A stretch of 64,000 nucleotides of DNA from an uncultured beta proteobacterium (lineage in GTDB: Bacteria > Pseudomonadota > Gammaproteobacteria > Burkholderiales > Burkholderiaceae_C): positions 1-64,000 of the forward strand of contig CAIKLM010000086.1 of NCBI GenBank assembly GCA_903828235.1, written 5' to 3'. The notes beneath the pieces are model-generated. The model was not told the origin of the DNA. It ran no database searches and saw only the letters and a program-made list of their open reading frames with translations. The position numbers and the translations under genes were made by a program. Below are positions 47,656 to 56,909 of the stretch, piece by piece; position 1 is the first letter of the stretch; each line of letters opens with the position of its first letter.

Positions 47656-49797
47656 ATGCACACCCCCTCGCGCCGCGCGGCGCGGTCCACAGCAGGCGCG
47701 TTTGCGTCCCTAGGCCTGGTTCTCGCTCTCGCCGCCTGCGGCGGAGGTGGCGGTGACAGTGCCCCGGCCGTGACGCCGGTCACCGCCGTGGCCGACAGCC
47801 TCACGCTGGCCAACGGTGCAACCGGACAGCTGCTGGCCAACGACCGCCTCGGCTCGGCCGTGGCGGTCGCCGGCACCGGCGGCAACGTGAGCTTTGCGCT
47901 GATCTCGGCCGCGCCGCCTGCCGGCGTCACGGTCGACAACGGCAGTGTCGCCATCGGCGCATCGGCCCTCCCTGGCACGGTCTCGCTCAGCTACCGCATC
48001 TGCGAGCTGGCGAGCCCGGCCAACTGCGCAACGGCCACGGCCACCATCACGATCCCGGCGCCGCCCATCGTGGCGACGGCCGACAGCTTCACGCTGGCCG
48101 TCGGCAGCAGCGGCGACGTGCTGGCCAACGACACCCTCGGCGGTGCCCCGGCCACCGCGGCCAGCGTGGGCGTGACGCCCACCACCACGCTGCCCACGGG
48201 CGTCACCCTCAGCGCGGCCGGCCTGCTGCAGGTGGGCGCCTCGGCCACCAGCGGCACCTATGACATCGGCTACCGCATCTGCCAGACGGTGGCGCCCAGC
48301 AACTGCGCCACCGCCACCGCCAGCCTTACCGTGCCGGCGATCGGCACCGTCAGCGGTCGCGCCGTCGATTCCGCCACGGCGCTGGGCGTGTCGGGCGTCA
48401 CCGTGCGCGTGGCGGGCCGCAGCGGCACCACCGACGCCACCGGCGCCTTCAGCATCGCCGGTGTCACGGCCGGCTCCCGGCTGACCGTGGTCTTCGAGTC
48501 CGACACGCACGCCACCACGGCGCGCATCGCCTCGCTGGGGGCGGGCGGCAGCACCGACGTGCAGGCGCGGCTGCTGCGTGTCGGCACCACCGCCTCGGTC
48601 GACGTGGCCACCGGCGGCACCGTCACCCTCAGCGGCAGCCCGGCCCGCGTGGTGCTGCCGGCCGCGGGCGTGCAGCGCGGCGACGGCACGGTGCCCACGG
48701 GCGCCATGCAGGTGCGCGTCACCCCCATCAACCCGGCGCTGGACACCGCGCTGATGCCGGGCGACTTCACCACGGTGGTGTCGGGCGCCAGCCAGCCGAT
48801 CGAGAGCTTCGGCGCGCTGAACGTGACGCTGCGCGACTCGGCCGGACAGCCGCTGAATCTGCGCAGCGGCCAGAGCGCCACCCTCCGCATCCCGCTGGGC
48901 ACGCGCAGCGGCAGCCCTCCGGCAACGATCCCGCTGTTCTACTTTGACACCGTGGCGGGCCGCTGGGTACAGGAGGGCACGGCCACCCTGGCCGGCACCG
49001 CGCCGAACCAGTACTACGAGGGGACCGTCACCCACTTCACCACCTGGAACGCCGACCAGGTGATGGAGACCGTGCGGCTGACGGGCTGCGTGGCCGACGC
49101 CACTGGCACCCGCATCGGCGGGGCGCGCATCTCGGGTGACGGGGTCAGCTACTCGGGCACCACGTCGGCCGTGACCGACGCGGCCGGCAACTTCACGATC
49201 GCCGTGCGCCGCAGCAGCCAGACCACGCTGGTGGCGCAGTCAGGTGCGCGCCTGTCGAACACGCTTACCGCCACGTCGGGCACCGTCGACAGCACGCTGC
49301 CGAACTGCCTGGTGCTGGCCGACGCGCTCACCGGTGGCGTGACCATGAAGCTCACCTGGGGCGCGCAACCCAGCGACCTCGACTCCTACCTGATCACGCC
49401 CAGCGGCACCACCGTGTTCTACGGCTCGCGCGGCAGCCTGACCAGCGCGCCGTTCGCCAACCTGGACGTCGACGACACCACGTCCTTCGGCCCCGAGGTG
49501 GTGACGATCGCGCGGCTGATGGTGGGCACCTACAAGTACGCCGTCAACAACTACAGCGGCCAGAGCAGCGGCCAGATCGGTGCGTCGTCGGCCCGCGTCG
49601 AGCTGAGCCTGACGGATCGCCCCGTGGAGCTCTTCGTGCCGCCTTCGACGGGAGAGACCAGCAGCACGAACTGGTGGCACCTGTTCGAGCTGGACGTGGA
49701 CGCCCTGTGCAACATCACCGTGCGCCGGGTGGGCGCCTTCGCGACGGCCAGACCCACGGTGCCGCCCGCCAGCACGCCCGTGTACTGCAGCCGCTGA
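47656..49797 (+). CDS. Large lipoprotein with tandem Ig/cadherin-like repeats, carboxypeptidase-regulatory-like domain and YfaP/DUF2135-like C-terminus
   Basis: Lipobox LAAC followed by GGGGGD; two YRIC...NCATATA repeats; VSGRAVDSATALGVSGVTVRVAG; LTWGAQPSDLDSYLITPSG. Confidence 0.75.
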   Translation: MHTPSRRAARSTAGAFASLGLVLALAACGGGGGDSAPAVTPVTAVADSLTLANGATGQLLANDRLGSAVAVAGTGGNVSFALISAAPPAGVTVDNGSVAIGASALPGTVSLSYRICELASPANCATATATITIPAPPIVATADSFTLAVGSSGDVLANDTLGGAPATAASVGVTPTTTLPTGVTLSAAGLLQVGASATSGTYDIGYRICQTVAPSNCATATASLTVPAIGTVSGRAVDSATALGVSGVTVRVAGRSGTTDATGAFSIAGVTAGSRLTVVFESDTHATTARIASLGAGGSTDVQARLLRVGTTASVDVATGGTVTLSGSPARVVLPAAGVQRGDGTVPTGAMQVRVTPINPALDTALMPGDFTTVVSGASQPIESFGALNVTLRDSAGQPLNLRSGQSATLRIPLGTRSGSPPATIPLFYFDTVAGRWVQEGTATLAGTAPNQYYEGTVTHFTTWNADQVMETVRLTGCVADATGTRIGGARISGDGVSYSGTTSAVTDAAGNFTIAVRRSSQTTLVAQSGARLSNTLTATSGTVDSTLPNCLVLADALTGGVTMKLTWGAQPSDLDSYLITPSGTTVFYGSRGSLTSAPFANLDVDDTTSFGPEVVTIARLMVGTYKYAVNNYSGQSSGQIGASSARVELSLTDRPVELFVPPSTGETSSTNWWHLFELDVDALCNITVRRVGAFATARPTVPPASTPVYCSR

Positions 49798-49833
49798 GGC
49801 GGCGACCACCCACCCGCAACGGTGGGCGGCTGG

Positions 49834-50844
49834 CTAGGCGGCCATGGCCGCACCCAGTTGCTGACGCACCTCGGCCAGCAGCGTCAGGCTCCGCAGCCGC
49901 ACCGCGGGGTCGTGCGTGGCGCCGGCGACGATCAGCTCGTCGGCGCGCGTCAGCTCCAGCAACCGGTTGAGCTGCCGCGCCACGGTGTCGGGGCTGCCCA
50001 CGGCGCTGGCCCACAGCATGCGCATCACCTGCTCGCGCTCGGTGGGCGTCCACAGGGCGTCCATGCTGGTCACCGGCCGCGGCAGCGGGCCGCGCACGCC
50101 GCGCCGCATGCCCAGGAAGCGCTGCTGCAGGCTGGTGAAGTGGAAGGCGGCCTCCTCGTCGCTGTCGGCGCAGACCACGTTGACGGCCACCATGGCGCGC
50201 GGCTCGGGGTGGCGGGCGCTGGGGCGGTAGGTGCCGCGGTAGATCTGCAGCGCATCCAGCAGCATTTCGGGCGCGAAGTGGCTGGCGAAGGCAAATGGCA
50301 GCCCCAGGTGCGCCGCCAGCTGCGCGCTGTACAGGCTGCTGCCCAGCAGCCACACCGGCAGCTGCGTGCCGATGCCCGGGATGGCGCGCACCACCGCGCC
50401 CGGCTGCGGCGGGCCCAGGTAGGCCACCAGCTCCAGCACGTCCTGCGGGAAGCGGTCCTCGTGCGCGCCGTCGAGGCTGCGGCGCAGCGCGCGCATCGTC
50501 GGCCCGTCGGTGCCGGGCGCGCGGCCCAGGCCCAGCTCGATGCGGCCGGGGTGCAGCGCGGCCAGCGTGCCGAACTGCTCGGCCACCACCAGCGGCGCGT
50601 GGTTGGGCAGCATCACGCCGCCGCTGCCCAGCGTGATGCGGCGGGTGTGCGCCGCCACGTGCGCCAGCAGCACCGCGGTGGCGCTGCAGGCCAGGCCCTC
50701 CATGTTGTGGTGCTCGGCCAGCCAGAAGCGGCGGTAGCCCAGCGCCTCGGCGTGGCGGGCGAGCTCGGTGGTGGTGGCCAGCGCCTGGGCGACGGTGGCG
50801 CCCTCGGCGATGGGCGCGAGGTCGAGGATGGACAGGTCGGTCAT
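49834..50844 (-). CDS. LLM-class flavin-dependent oxidoreductase (luciferase-like)
   Basis: [44 protein letters not shown]. Confidence 0.9.
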   Translation of the reverse strand: MTDLSILDLAPIAEGATVAQALATTTELARHAEALGYRRFWLAEHHNMEGLACSATAVLLAHVAAHTRRITLGSGGVMLPNHAPLVVAEQFGTLAALHPGRIELGLGRAPGTDGPTMRALRRSLDGAHEDRFPQDVLELVAYLGPPQPGAVVRAIPGIGTQLPVWLLGSSLYSAQLAAHLGLPFAFASHFAPEMLLDALQIYRGTYRPSARHPEPRAMVAVNVVCADSDEEAAFHFTSLQQRFLGMRRGVRGPLPRPVTSMDALWTPTEREQVMRMLWASAVGSPDTVARQLNRLLELTRADELIVAGATHDPAVRLRSLTLLAEVRQQLGAAMAA

Positions 50845-50900
50845 GGGTGCGATGGTGCCGCATTGCCGCCCGGTTTGCCTGCGGAGCGATACTGGCGGCG

Positions 50901-51722
50901 ATGAACGACACCCTGCCCGTGCGCCGCCTGCGCATCGACCTGGACACCCCGCTGCCGCGCCACTGGGCCGGCGACGCGTTCCGCACCGCGTTCTTCAACG
51001 CCTTGTCGATGAGCTTCCCGGCCGGCGAGCAGCTGTTCATCGACTCGCTGAAGAAGGGCCTGGCCGCGCTGCCGCCCGACGAGCGCGCCCGCTTCGAGCC
51101 CGAGGTGCGCGGCTTCGTGGGCCAGGAGGCCACGCACCGCCACCTGCACGCGCGCTTCAACGCCCACCTGGCGGCGCAGGGCCTTCGCAACGCCTGGGAG
51201 CGGCGCATCCTGGGCCGCCGCGCGCAACTGGAGGCGCTCGACGTGCGCAACTGGGTGGCCGTGACCGCCGCCACCGAGCACCTGACGGCCGTGTTCGCCG
51301 AGTACCTGCTGGCGCGCCCGCAGCTGCTGGCGGCGGCGCCCGAGCGGCTGCAGCAGCTTTGGCAGTGGCACAGCGCCGAGGAGATCGAGCACCGCAGCAC
51401 TGCCTTCGAGCTGTACCGCGCGCTCGGCGGCGCCGAGCCCTGGCGCACCGGCATCTTCCGCGTCGTGCTGCGCCTGTTCCTGCTCGACGCGGCGCGGCAG
51501 ACGCTGAACAACCTGTGGCACGACGGCAGCTGGTGGCGGCCCTCGACCTGGACGGCCGCGGCGCGCTTCGTGTTCGGCCGCGACGGCTTCTGGACGGTCT
51601 CGCGGCCGCTGTGGCGCGGCTACCTGCGCGACGGCTTCCACCCCGCGCAGGCCGACGGCTCGCGGGCGCTGCGCTGGCTGGCCGATCACGCCGGGCTGGC
51701 CACGCCGGTCGCCGCGCCATGA
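50901..51722 (+). CDS. Predicted metal-dependent hydrolase (PF10118-like)
   Basis: [51 protein letters not shown]. Confidence 0.8.
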   Translation: MNDTLPVRRLRIDLDTPLPRHWAGDAFRTAFFNALSMSFPAGEQLFIDSLKKGLAALPPDERARFEPEVRGFVGQEATHRHLHARFNAHLAAQGLRNAWERRILGRRAQLEALDVRNWVAVTAATEHLTAVFAEYLLARPQLLAAAPERLQQLWQWHSAEEIEHRSTAFELYRALGGAEPWRTGIFRVVLRLFLLDAARQTLNNLWHDGSWWRPSTWTAAARFVFGRDGFWTVSRPLWRGYLRDGFHPAQADGSRALRWLADHAGLATPVAAP

Positions 51723-52834
51723 GGCCGCTGGCCCGCGCGCGCAGCTTCGCCGCCGCGCAGGGGCTGGCCCACCCGCTGCTGCAGGCGCCGATGGCCGGCG
51801 TGCCCTCGCCGGCGCTGGCCGCGGCCGTGGTGCGCGGCGGCGGCATGGCCGCCATGGGCGCGTTGCTGCTGACGTCCGAGGGCATCGCCGACTGGGTGGC
51901 ACGCTTCCGCGCCGCGGCGGGCGCGGCCGCCCCGCTGCAGCTGAACCTGTGGGTGCCCGACCCAGCCCCGCGGCGCGACGCCGCGCACGAGGCGCGCCTC
52001 GCCGCCTTCCTGGCGCAGCATGGCCCCGAGGTGCCCGCCGGCGCGGGCGACGCGATGCCGCCGGACTTCGAGGCCCAGCTCGATGCCGTCATGGCCGCCA
52101 GCCCCGCCGCGATGTCCACGATCATGGGCCTGCTCTCGCCGGTGCAGGCGGCGCGGCTGCGCGCCGCGGGCATCGCCTGGTGGGCCACCGTCACCACGGC
52201 GGCCGAGGCGCTCGCCGCGCTGGCCGCCGGGGCCGATGCCCTGGTGGCGCAGGGCGCCGAGGCCGGCGGCCACCGCGGCGCCTTCGACGCGGCGCGGGCG
52301 CGCGACGAGGCCGTGGGCCTGTTCGCGCTGCTGCCGGCGGTGGCCGACGTGGCGCGGTCCACGGGCACCCCGGTGATCGCCGCTGGCGGCATCGCCGACG
52401 CGCGCACCGCCGCCGCGGCGCTGCTGCTGGGTGCCAGCGCGGTGCAGGTGGGCAGCGCGCTGCTGCGCACCCCCGAGTCCGGCATCGCGCCCGCCTGGCA
52501 GGCGGCGCTGGCCACGGCCGCCCCCGAAGGCACCCGCCTCACCCGTGCCTTCAGCGGCCGCTGGGGCCGTGCGCTCGCCACCGATTACGTCAACGCCGCC
52601 GCCGCGCCCGAGGCCCCCGAGCCGGCGCCGTACCCGGTGCAGCGCGGCCTGACCGCCGCCCTGCGCAAGGCCGCCGAGGCGGCCGACGACCTGCAGCACC
52701 TGCAGGCCTGGGCCGGGCAGGGCGTGGCGCTGGCACGGCCGGCGCCAGCGGCGCAGTGGCTGCCGGCGCTGTGGCGCGAGGCCGAGGCGCTGCTGGGCGG
52801 CGACGGATCGCCCGCCGTCAGCGCCGCAGCCTGA
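51719..52834 (+). CDS. Nitronate monooxygenase family protein
   Basis: LLQAPMAGVPSPALAAAVVRGGGMAAMGA, ADALVAQGAEAGGHRG, VIAAGGIADARTAAAALLLGASAVQVGSALL. Confidence 0.9.
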   Translation: MRPLARARSFAAAQGLAHPLLQAPMAGVPSPALAAAVVRGGGMAAMGALLLTSEGIADWVARFRAAAGAAAPLQLNLWVPDPAPRRDAAHEARLAAFLAQHGPEVPAGAGDAMPPDFEAQLDAVMAASPAAMSTIMGLLSPVQAARLRAAGIAWWATVTTAAEALAALAAGADALVAQGAEAGGHRGAFDAARARDEAVGLFALLPAVADVARSTGTPVIAAGGIADARTAAAALLLGASAVQVGSALLRTPESGIAPAWQAALATAAPEGTRLTRAFSGRWGRALATDYVNAAAAPEAPEPAPYPVQRGLTAALRKAAEAADDLQHLQAWAGQGVALARPAPAAQWLPALWREAEALLGGDGSPAVSAAA

Positions 52835-53141
52835 CGAGCAGCCGGCCGTCCTCGACCCGCACCTCGTGCACCACGAGGTCCTGCGTCAGCGGCGCGCACA
52901 GCGCGCGGCCGGTGGCGATGTCGAAGCGGCCCTGGTGCAGCGGGCACTCGACGCTGCCGTCGGGCTCGACGAAGCCGCCGCACAGGCTGGCGTTGCCGTG
53001 CGTGCAGGTGGCGTCGATGGCGTGCAGCGCCTCGCCCAGGCGCACGAGGCCGATCTCGCGGCCGTCGACGAGCGCCGCGACGATGTCGCCGTCGGGGATG
53101 GCGGCGGCTTCGGCCACGTCGTGCCAGCGGGTTTCGTTCAT
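52818..53141 (-). CDS. Rieske-type [2Fe-2S] ferredoxin component of a ring-hydroxylating dioxygenase
   Basis: CTHGNASLCGGFVEPDGSVECPLHQGRFD (CxH...CxxH). Confidence 0.9.
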   Translation of the reverse strand: MNETRWHDVAEAAAIPDGDIVAALVDGREIGLVRLGEALHAIDATCTHGNASLCGGFVEPDGSVECPLHQGRFDIATGRALCAPLTQDLVVHEVRVEDGRLLVRLRR

Positions 53142-53614
53142 GCGGGGTCCACGATGGAGTTGGCCAGCAGGTCGTTGTCGAAGACCAGCCAGCGCTGAGC
53201 GAAGCGCAGGCCCTCGGCCGTGGGCACCACGCGGTCGAGGTAGCGGCCGGCGAGCAGCACCTCGGGCATGGCGTCGCGCTTGGTGCGCACCACGAGCACC
53301 GGCGTCTCGGTGACGAGCGCGTCGCCTTCGCGCGCCAGCAGCCGCGGCGGGCCGCCCACGTGCCGCTGCGCGTAGGGGTCGTGGTAGATCGTCTCGCGCG
53401 CGCCGTAGACGCGGTCGGCCAGCATCGCGCGGCTGTCCAGGTGCAGGATGCACAGCGGCAGCCCACGCTCGAAGTTCTCGCGCGACTGCAGCTTGTACGA
53501 GCAGTTCTCGGTGAACAGCGCCGGCCAGCGGTCCAGATCGCGCGCGTCCAGCGCGGCGGCGTATTCGGCGTGCAGCTCGTGCAGCGCCAGCCACTCGTCG
53601 GCGGAAAACCTCAT
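53138..53614 (-). CDS. Aromatic-ring-hydroxylating dioxygenase, small (beta) subunit
   Basis: LHELHAEYAAALDARDLDRWPALFTENCSYKLQSRENFERGLPLCIL; 4-nt overlaps with both neighbours. Confidence 0.88.
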   Translation of the reverse strand: MRFSADEWLALHELHAEYAAALDARDLDRWPALFTENCSYKLQSRENFERGLPLCILHLDSRAMLADRVYGARETIYHDPYAQRHVGGPPRLLAREGDALVTETPVLVVRTKRDAMPEVLLAGRYLDRVVPTAEGLRFAQRWLVFDNDLLANSIVDPA

Positions 53615-54855
53615 GGTGCCGCCTCCATCACCTCGCGCCAGTAGCGGTACATGCCGCGGATCAGCGTCTCGGTCACCATGTGCGGGGTGGGCTGCACGCC
53701 GTGGCCGTCGAGCTCGCTGACGGTGCGCGCCTGCGGGTGCGCAGCGAAGGCCTGCTGCGCGAACTCGATCACCTCGCCGTCGTCGGCGCTGACGAAGCCC
53801 GCGGGCCCGAACAGGTTGGCCTGGCGCAGCCGCCGCGCCGTCATCGCCTCGTCGTCGCTCTGGTAGCCGAAGTGCGTCCAGACGAAGTCGAACTCGCCCA
53901 CGCCCACGGGCTGGATGTGGCGCGTGGACAGCGAGTTCACCTGCTGCTGCACGATGAGGCTGGGGAACAGCGTCATCATCACCACGCTGGGCCCGCCCCA
54001 CCAGGGCTCGGGCACCACGTCGAGCAGCCGCGGGTCGTGCAGCTCCATGCCGGCCTTGAAGCTGCCCACGCCCTGCGTCACCGCGGCGGCGCCGCCCTCG
54101 TTGCGCCGGCTCACCATGCAGGCGTGGCGGGCGTGGCGGTCGATGACCATCTGGCTGCGCTGGTCGGCGCGCCACAGCCCGAAGGTCACGAACCAGGTGT
54201 GCAGCAGGCCGGGGTGGTAGGGGTCCTTGATGTTCTCCTGCATCAGCTTCCAGTTCGCCGGAATGCGCTGGCGGTTGATGCCCAGCAGCTTCAGCGGCCG
54301 GTCGGGGTTGAAGACGCGGTCGTACCAGGGCAGCACCTCGGGGCCGAGGAAGCTCTCGAAGGGCTCGACCTCGGTGTCGAAGCTCGCGAACACCGCACCG
54401 CCGCGGCGCGCCACCTTCAGCCTGGTCAGGCCGTGGTCCGCGAGCTTGAAGTCGGCCGGCATGCCGCCCTGCACCTGGCCGTCCTGCTTCACGCCGCGGC
54501 GGAAGGGCAATCCGACGAGGTCGCCATTGAGCTGGTAGTTCCACTGGTGGTAGGGGCAGACGAACTCCTTGACCGTGCCCGTGCGCTCGCGGCAGAAGGC
54601 CACGCCGCGGTGGGCGCAGCGGTTCTCGACCACGTGCAGCGCGCCGCCTTGGTCGCGCACCAGGATCACGCTGCGCTCGCCGACCACCGTGCGCTTGAAG
54701 TCGCCGGGGTTCGGCACCTCGCACTCCAGCCCCACGTAGCACCAGTGGCCCTTGTAGAAGAAGCGCTCGAGCTCGCGCCGGTACACGGCCTCGTCGGTGT
54801 AGGCCCAGCCGGGCACGCGGCTGGTCGGGGCGTTGCCCCAGTCGATGGCGGGCAT
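53611..54855 (-). CDS. Aromatic-ring-hydroxylating dioxygenase, large (alpha) subunit
   Basis: Rieske CAHRGVAFC...CPYHQWNYQLNGDLVGLP; catalytic-domain NIKDPYHPGLLH. Confidence 0.92.
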   Translation of the reverse strand: MPAIDWGNAPTSRVPGWAYTDEAVYRRELERFFYKGHWCYVGLECEVPNPGDFKRTVVGERSVILVRDQGGALHVVENRCAHRGVAFCRERTGTVKEFVCPYHQWNYQLNGDLVGLPFRRGVKQDGQVQGGMPADFKLADHGLTRLKVARRGGAVFASFDTEVEPFESFLGPEVLPWYDRVFNPDRPLKLLGINRQRIPANWKLMQENIKDPYHPGLLHTWFVTFGLWRADQRSQMVIDRHARHACMVSRRNEGGAAAVTQGVGSFKAGMELHDPRLLDVVPEPWWGGPSVVMMTLFPSLIVQQQVNSLSTRHIQPVGVGEFDFVWTHFGYQSDDEAMTARRLRQANLFGPAGFVSADDGEVIEFAQQAFAAHPQARTVSELDGHGVQPTPHMVTETLIRGMYRYWREVMEAAP

Positions 54856-55007
54856 GGGTGGCGGCTCTCCGCGGCCCGCGTCGGCAGGCGGGCCCGGGCC
54901 GCATTCTGGCCAGCGGGATCGCTTCGCGCCAGTCGGAGGGCTCCGAGCCGGCGGCGAGGCTCGCGATGCTCGAAGGCGCCGCGGCCAGACTCCGCGAGGC
55001 CAACAAA

Positions 55008-55032
55008 AAGCCCGCCGGGGCAGGGCGGGCTT
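55008..55032 (-). terminator. Intrinsic terminator downstream of the Tim44-like gene
   Basis: On the minus strand: AAGCCCGCC-loop-GGCGGGCTTTTTG, a 9-bp GC-rich stem followed by a T-run. Confidence 0.75.
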
Positions 55033-55050
55033 CAGGGCTGCTGGCGAGCG

Positions 55051-55158
55051 CGCGAAGCGCCCGCAGCCTGGGGCTGTCCAGCCCGGATCCGGGTCTCCCG
55101 GTCCGGGCTGAGCCCCCTCGGGGGGTGGCGAGGACGCGAAGCGCCCGCAGCCTGGGGC
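55051..55158. repeat. Direct 24-bp repeat (CGCGAAGCGCCCGCAGCCTGGGGC) at 55051-55074 and 55135-55158, flanking a GC-rich inverted repeat
   Basis: Both copies read as identical; AGCCCGGA/TCCGGGCT arms at 55080-55087 and 55102-55109 between them. Confidence 0.75.
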
Positions 55159-55171
55159 CTGAACCAACCCC

Positions 55172-56191
55172 TCAGTTCATCTGCTCGATGCCCGCGATGG
55201 CCCACTGGCCGCCGTCGCCGTGCGGCTTGACCAGGTGCCACACCTCGTTGAAGGCCTGCGGCTGGGCGCCGCGCTCCTCGACGATGTCGCCGTGGAAGCG
55301 CACGCTGACGACCTGGCGGTCTTCCTCGTTCGTCACGTCCAGCACCTCGGCCTCGACGCGTTGCACGTCGGTGTGGTTTTCGCTGGCGCCGCGCTCGAGG
55401 ATGTCCATGCGCAGGCTGGCGAACAGCTCGGGCGTGGTGAAGCGGCGCAGGTCTTCCAGGTCGGCAGCGTCGTTGGCGGCCTGCAGGCGGATGAAGATCA
55501 TCTTGGCCGTGCGGGCGAAGGTCTCGCTGTCGAAGGCCGCGGGCACGAAGGCCTTGGGCACGCTGCGCTCGGCCACCAGCGGCGCGGGCTCGGCGGCGGG
55601 GGCTCCACCGATGCCGGGCACGGGGTCGGTCACGCCGGAGGCCGGGGCGCTGCCGCTGAACTGCGCGGGCGCGGCCGGGGCGGGCTGCGCGGGCGCGTTG
55701 TCCTGCGCCGGCCAGCTCACCTGGGCACCGCTGCGGGCCAGGCCGTTGCCGGCGCCGGCCAGGGCCGGCTGCGCGGGCTTGCGGCCGAAGCGGCGCATCA
55801 GGAAGGTGATCAGCGCGATCACGGCCACGGCCAGCAGCGCCATCATCAGGAAATTGGCGAGTTCCTCACCGAAGCCCAGCGCGCTGGCCAGGGCCACCAG
55901 GCCCAGGCCGGCCGCGAGGCCCGCGATCGGGCCCATCCACGAGCGCTTGGCGCCTGCGGCGGCGGCCGTGGCGCCGGCAGCGGCCGGCGCAGCGGCACCA
56001 GGCTGGGCCGGCGTGTTGCCCGGCGCGGGCGTGGCGGGCTTGGCGGGCGGGGCGTCGGGGGCGGTGCGCGCGGGCATGTCGCGCTGCATGCCGCTGGACT
56101 TGGAGCCGCCCAGCCGCTTGGCTTCGGAAATGGAGGGCACGGCCGTAGCGACCAGGGCCACGACCACGGCACCGATGAGCCAGTTCTTCAT
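55172..56191 (-). CDS. Tim44-like domain protein with N-terminal signal/TM segments
   Basis: MKNWLIGAVVVALVATAVPSISEAKRLGGSKSSGMQRD; C-terminal FARTAKMIFIRLQAANDAADLEDLRRFTTPELF. Confidence 0.88.
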   Translation of the reverse strand: MKNWLIGAVVVALVATAVPSISEAKRLGGSKSSGMQRDMPARTAPDAPPAKPATPAPGNTPAQPGAAAPAAAGATAAAAGAKRSWMGPIAGLAAGLGLVALASALGFGEELANFLMMALLAVAVIALITFLMRRFGRKPAQPALAGAGNGLARSGAQVSWPAQDNAPAQPAPAAPAQFSGSAPASGVTDPVPGIGGAPAAEPAPLVAERSVPKAFVPAAFDSETFARTAKMIFIRLQAANDAADLEDLRRFTTPELFASLRMDILERGASENHTDVQRVEAEVLDVTNEEDRQVVSVRFHGDIVEERGAQPQAFNEVWHLVKPHGDGGQWAIAGIEQMN

Positions 56192-56386
56192 TGCGTGAGG
56201 TTCCTCGGAAAAAGTGAAGTCGCGCGGCGGAATCGCCGTCGCGAGCGCGAGTGTGAGGCATGCCGGGCCGTCGGCCCAAGGCCGTTGGGGGTGCCCTTGC
56301 CGCGGGTGGGTGCTCCGCGGCGGTCTTGGCCTAGGCGGCGCCGGCCCCATCATCGCACCGTCGGGCAACAGGAGGTGGTCGATCGG

Positions 56387-56893
56387 ATGGACGCGAGCGT
56401 GGCGTGGTGGGTTCTGGCGGTGGCGCTGATCGGCGTGGGGCTGGCCGGCACCGTGTTGCCGGCGCTGCCGGGCACGGCCTTGATCTTCGGTGGCATCCTG
56501 CTGGGCGCCTGGATCGACGACTTCCAGCGCGTGGGCACGTGGCCGCTGGTGGCCGTGGGCGTGCTGGCGCTGCTGTCCTGGCTGCTCGACTATGTGGCGG
56601 GGCTGCTGGGCGCCCGCCGGGCCGGTGCCAGCCGGCTGGCGCTGGTGGGCGCGGCCGCGGGCACCGTGCTGGGCCTGTTCATGGGGCTGGTGGGCGTGCT
56701 GTTCATGCCCTTGGTGGGCGCTGCCGTCGGCGAGGCGCTGGCGCGCCGCCGGGAGGCCGACCGCCTGGGCGCGGGCCGTCAGGCCGTGAAGGTGGGCGTG
56801 GCCACCTGGCTGGGCATGATGGCCGGCATGCTGGCCAAGGTGGTGCTGTCCTTCGTGATGATCGGCATCTTCGTGGCTGCGCTGGTCGCCTGA
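56387..56893 (+). CDS. DUF456 family membrane protein
   Basis: GLAGTVLPALPGTALIFGGILLGAW, LLDYVAGLLGARRAGAS. Confidence 0.85.
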   Translation: MDASVAWWVLAVALIGVGLAGTVLPALPGTALIFGGILLGAWIDDFQRVGTWPLVAVGVLALLSWLLDYVAGLLGARRAGASRLALVGAAAGTVLGLFMGLVGVLFMPLVGAAVGEALARRREADRLGAGRQAVKVGVATWLGMMAGMLAKVVLSFVMIGIFVAALVA

Positions 56894-56909
56894 CGCGGCC
56901 GCGGCCGGA

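Noticed and set aside
49834-54855. Considered as a mobile catabolic island
   Set aside because: No integrase, transposase, tRNA or flanking direct repeats of insertion type found; composition looks similar to the rest of the window.
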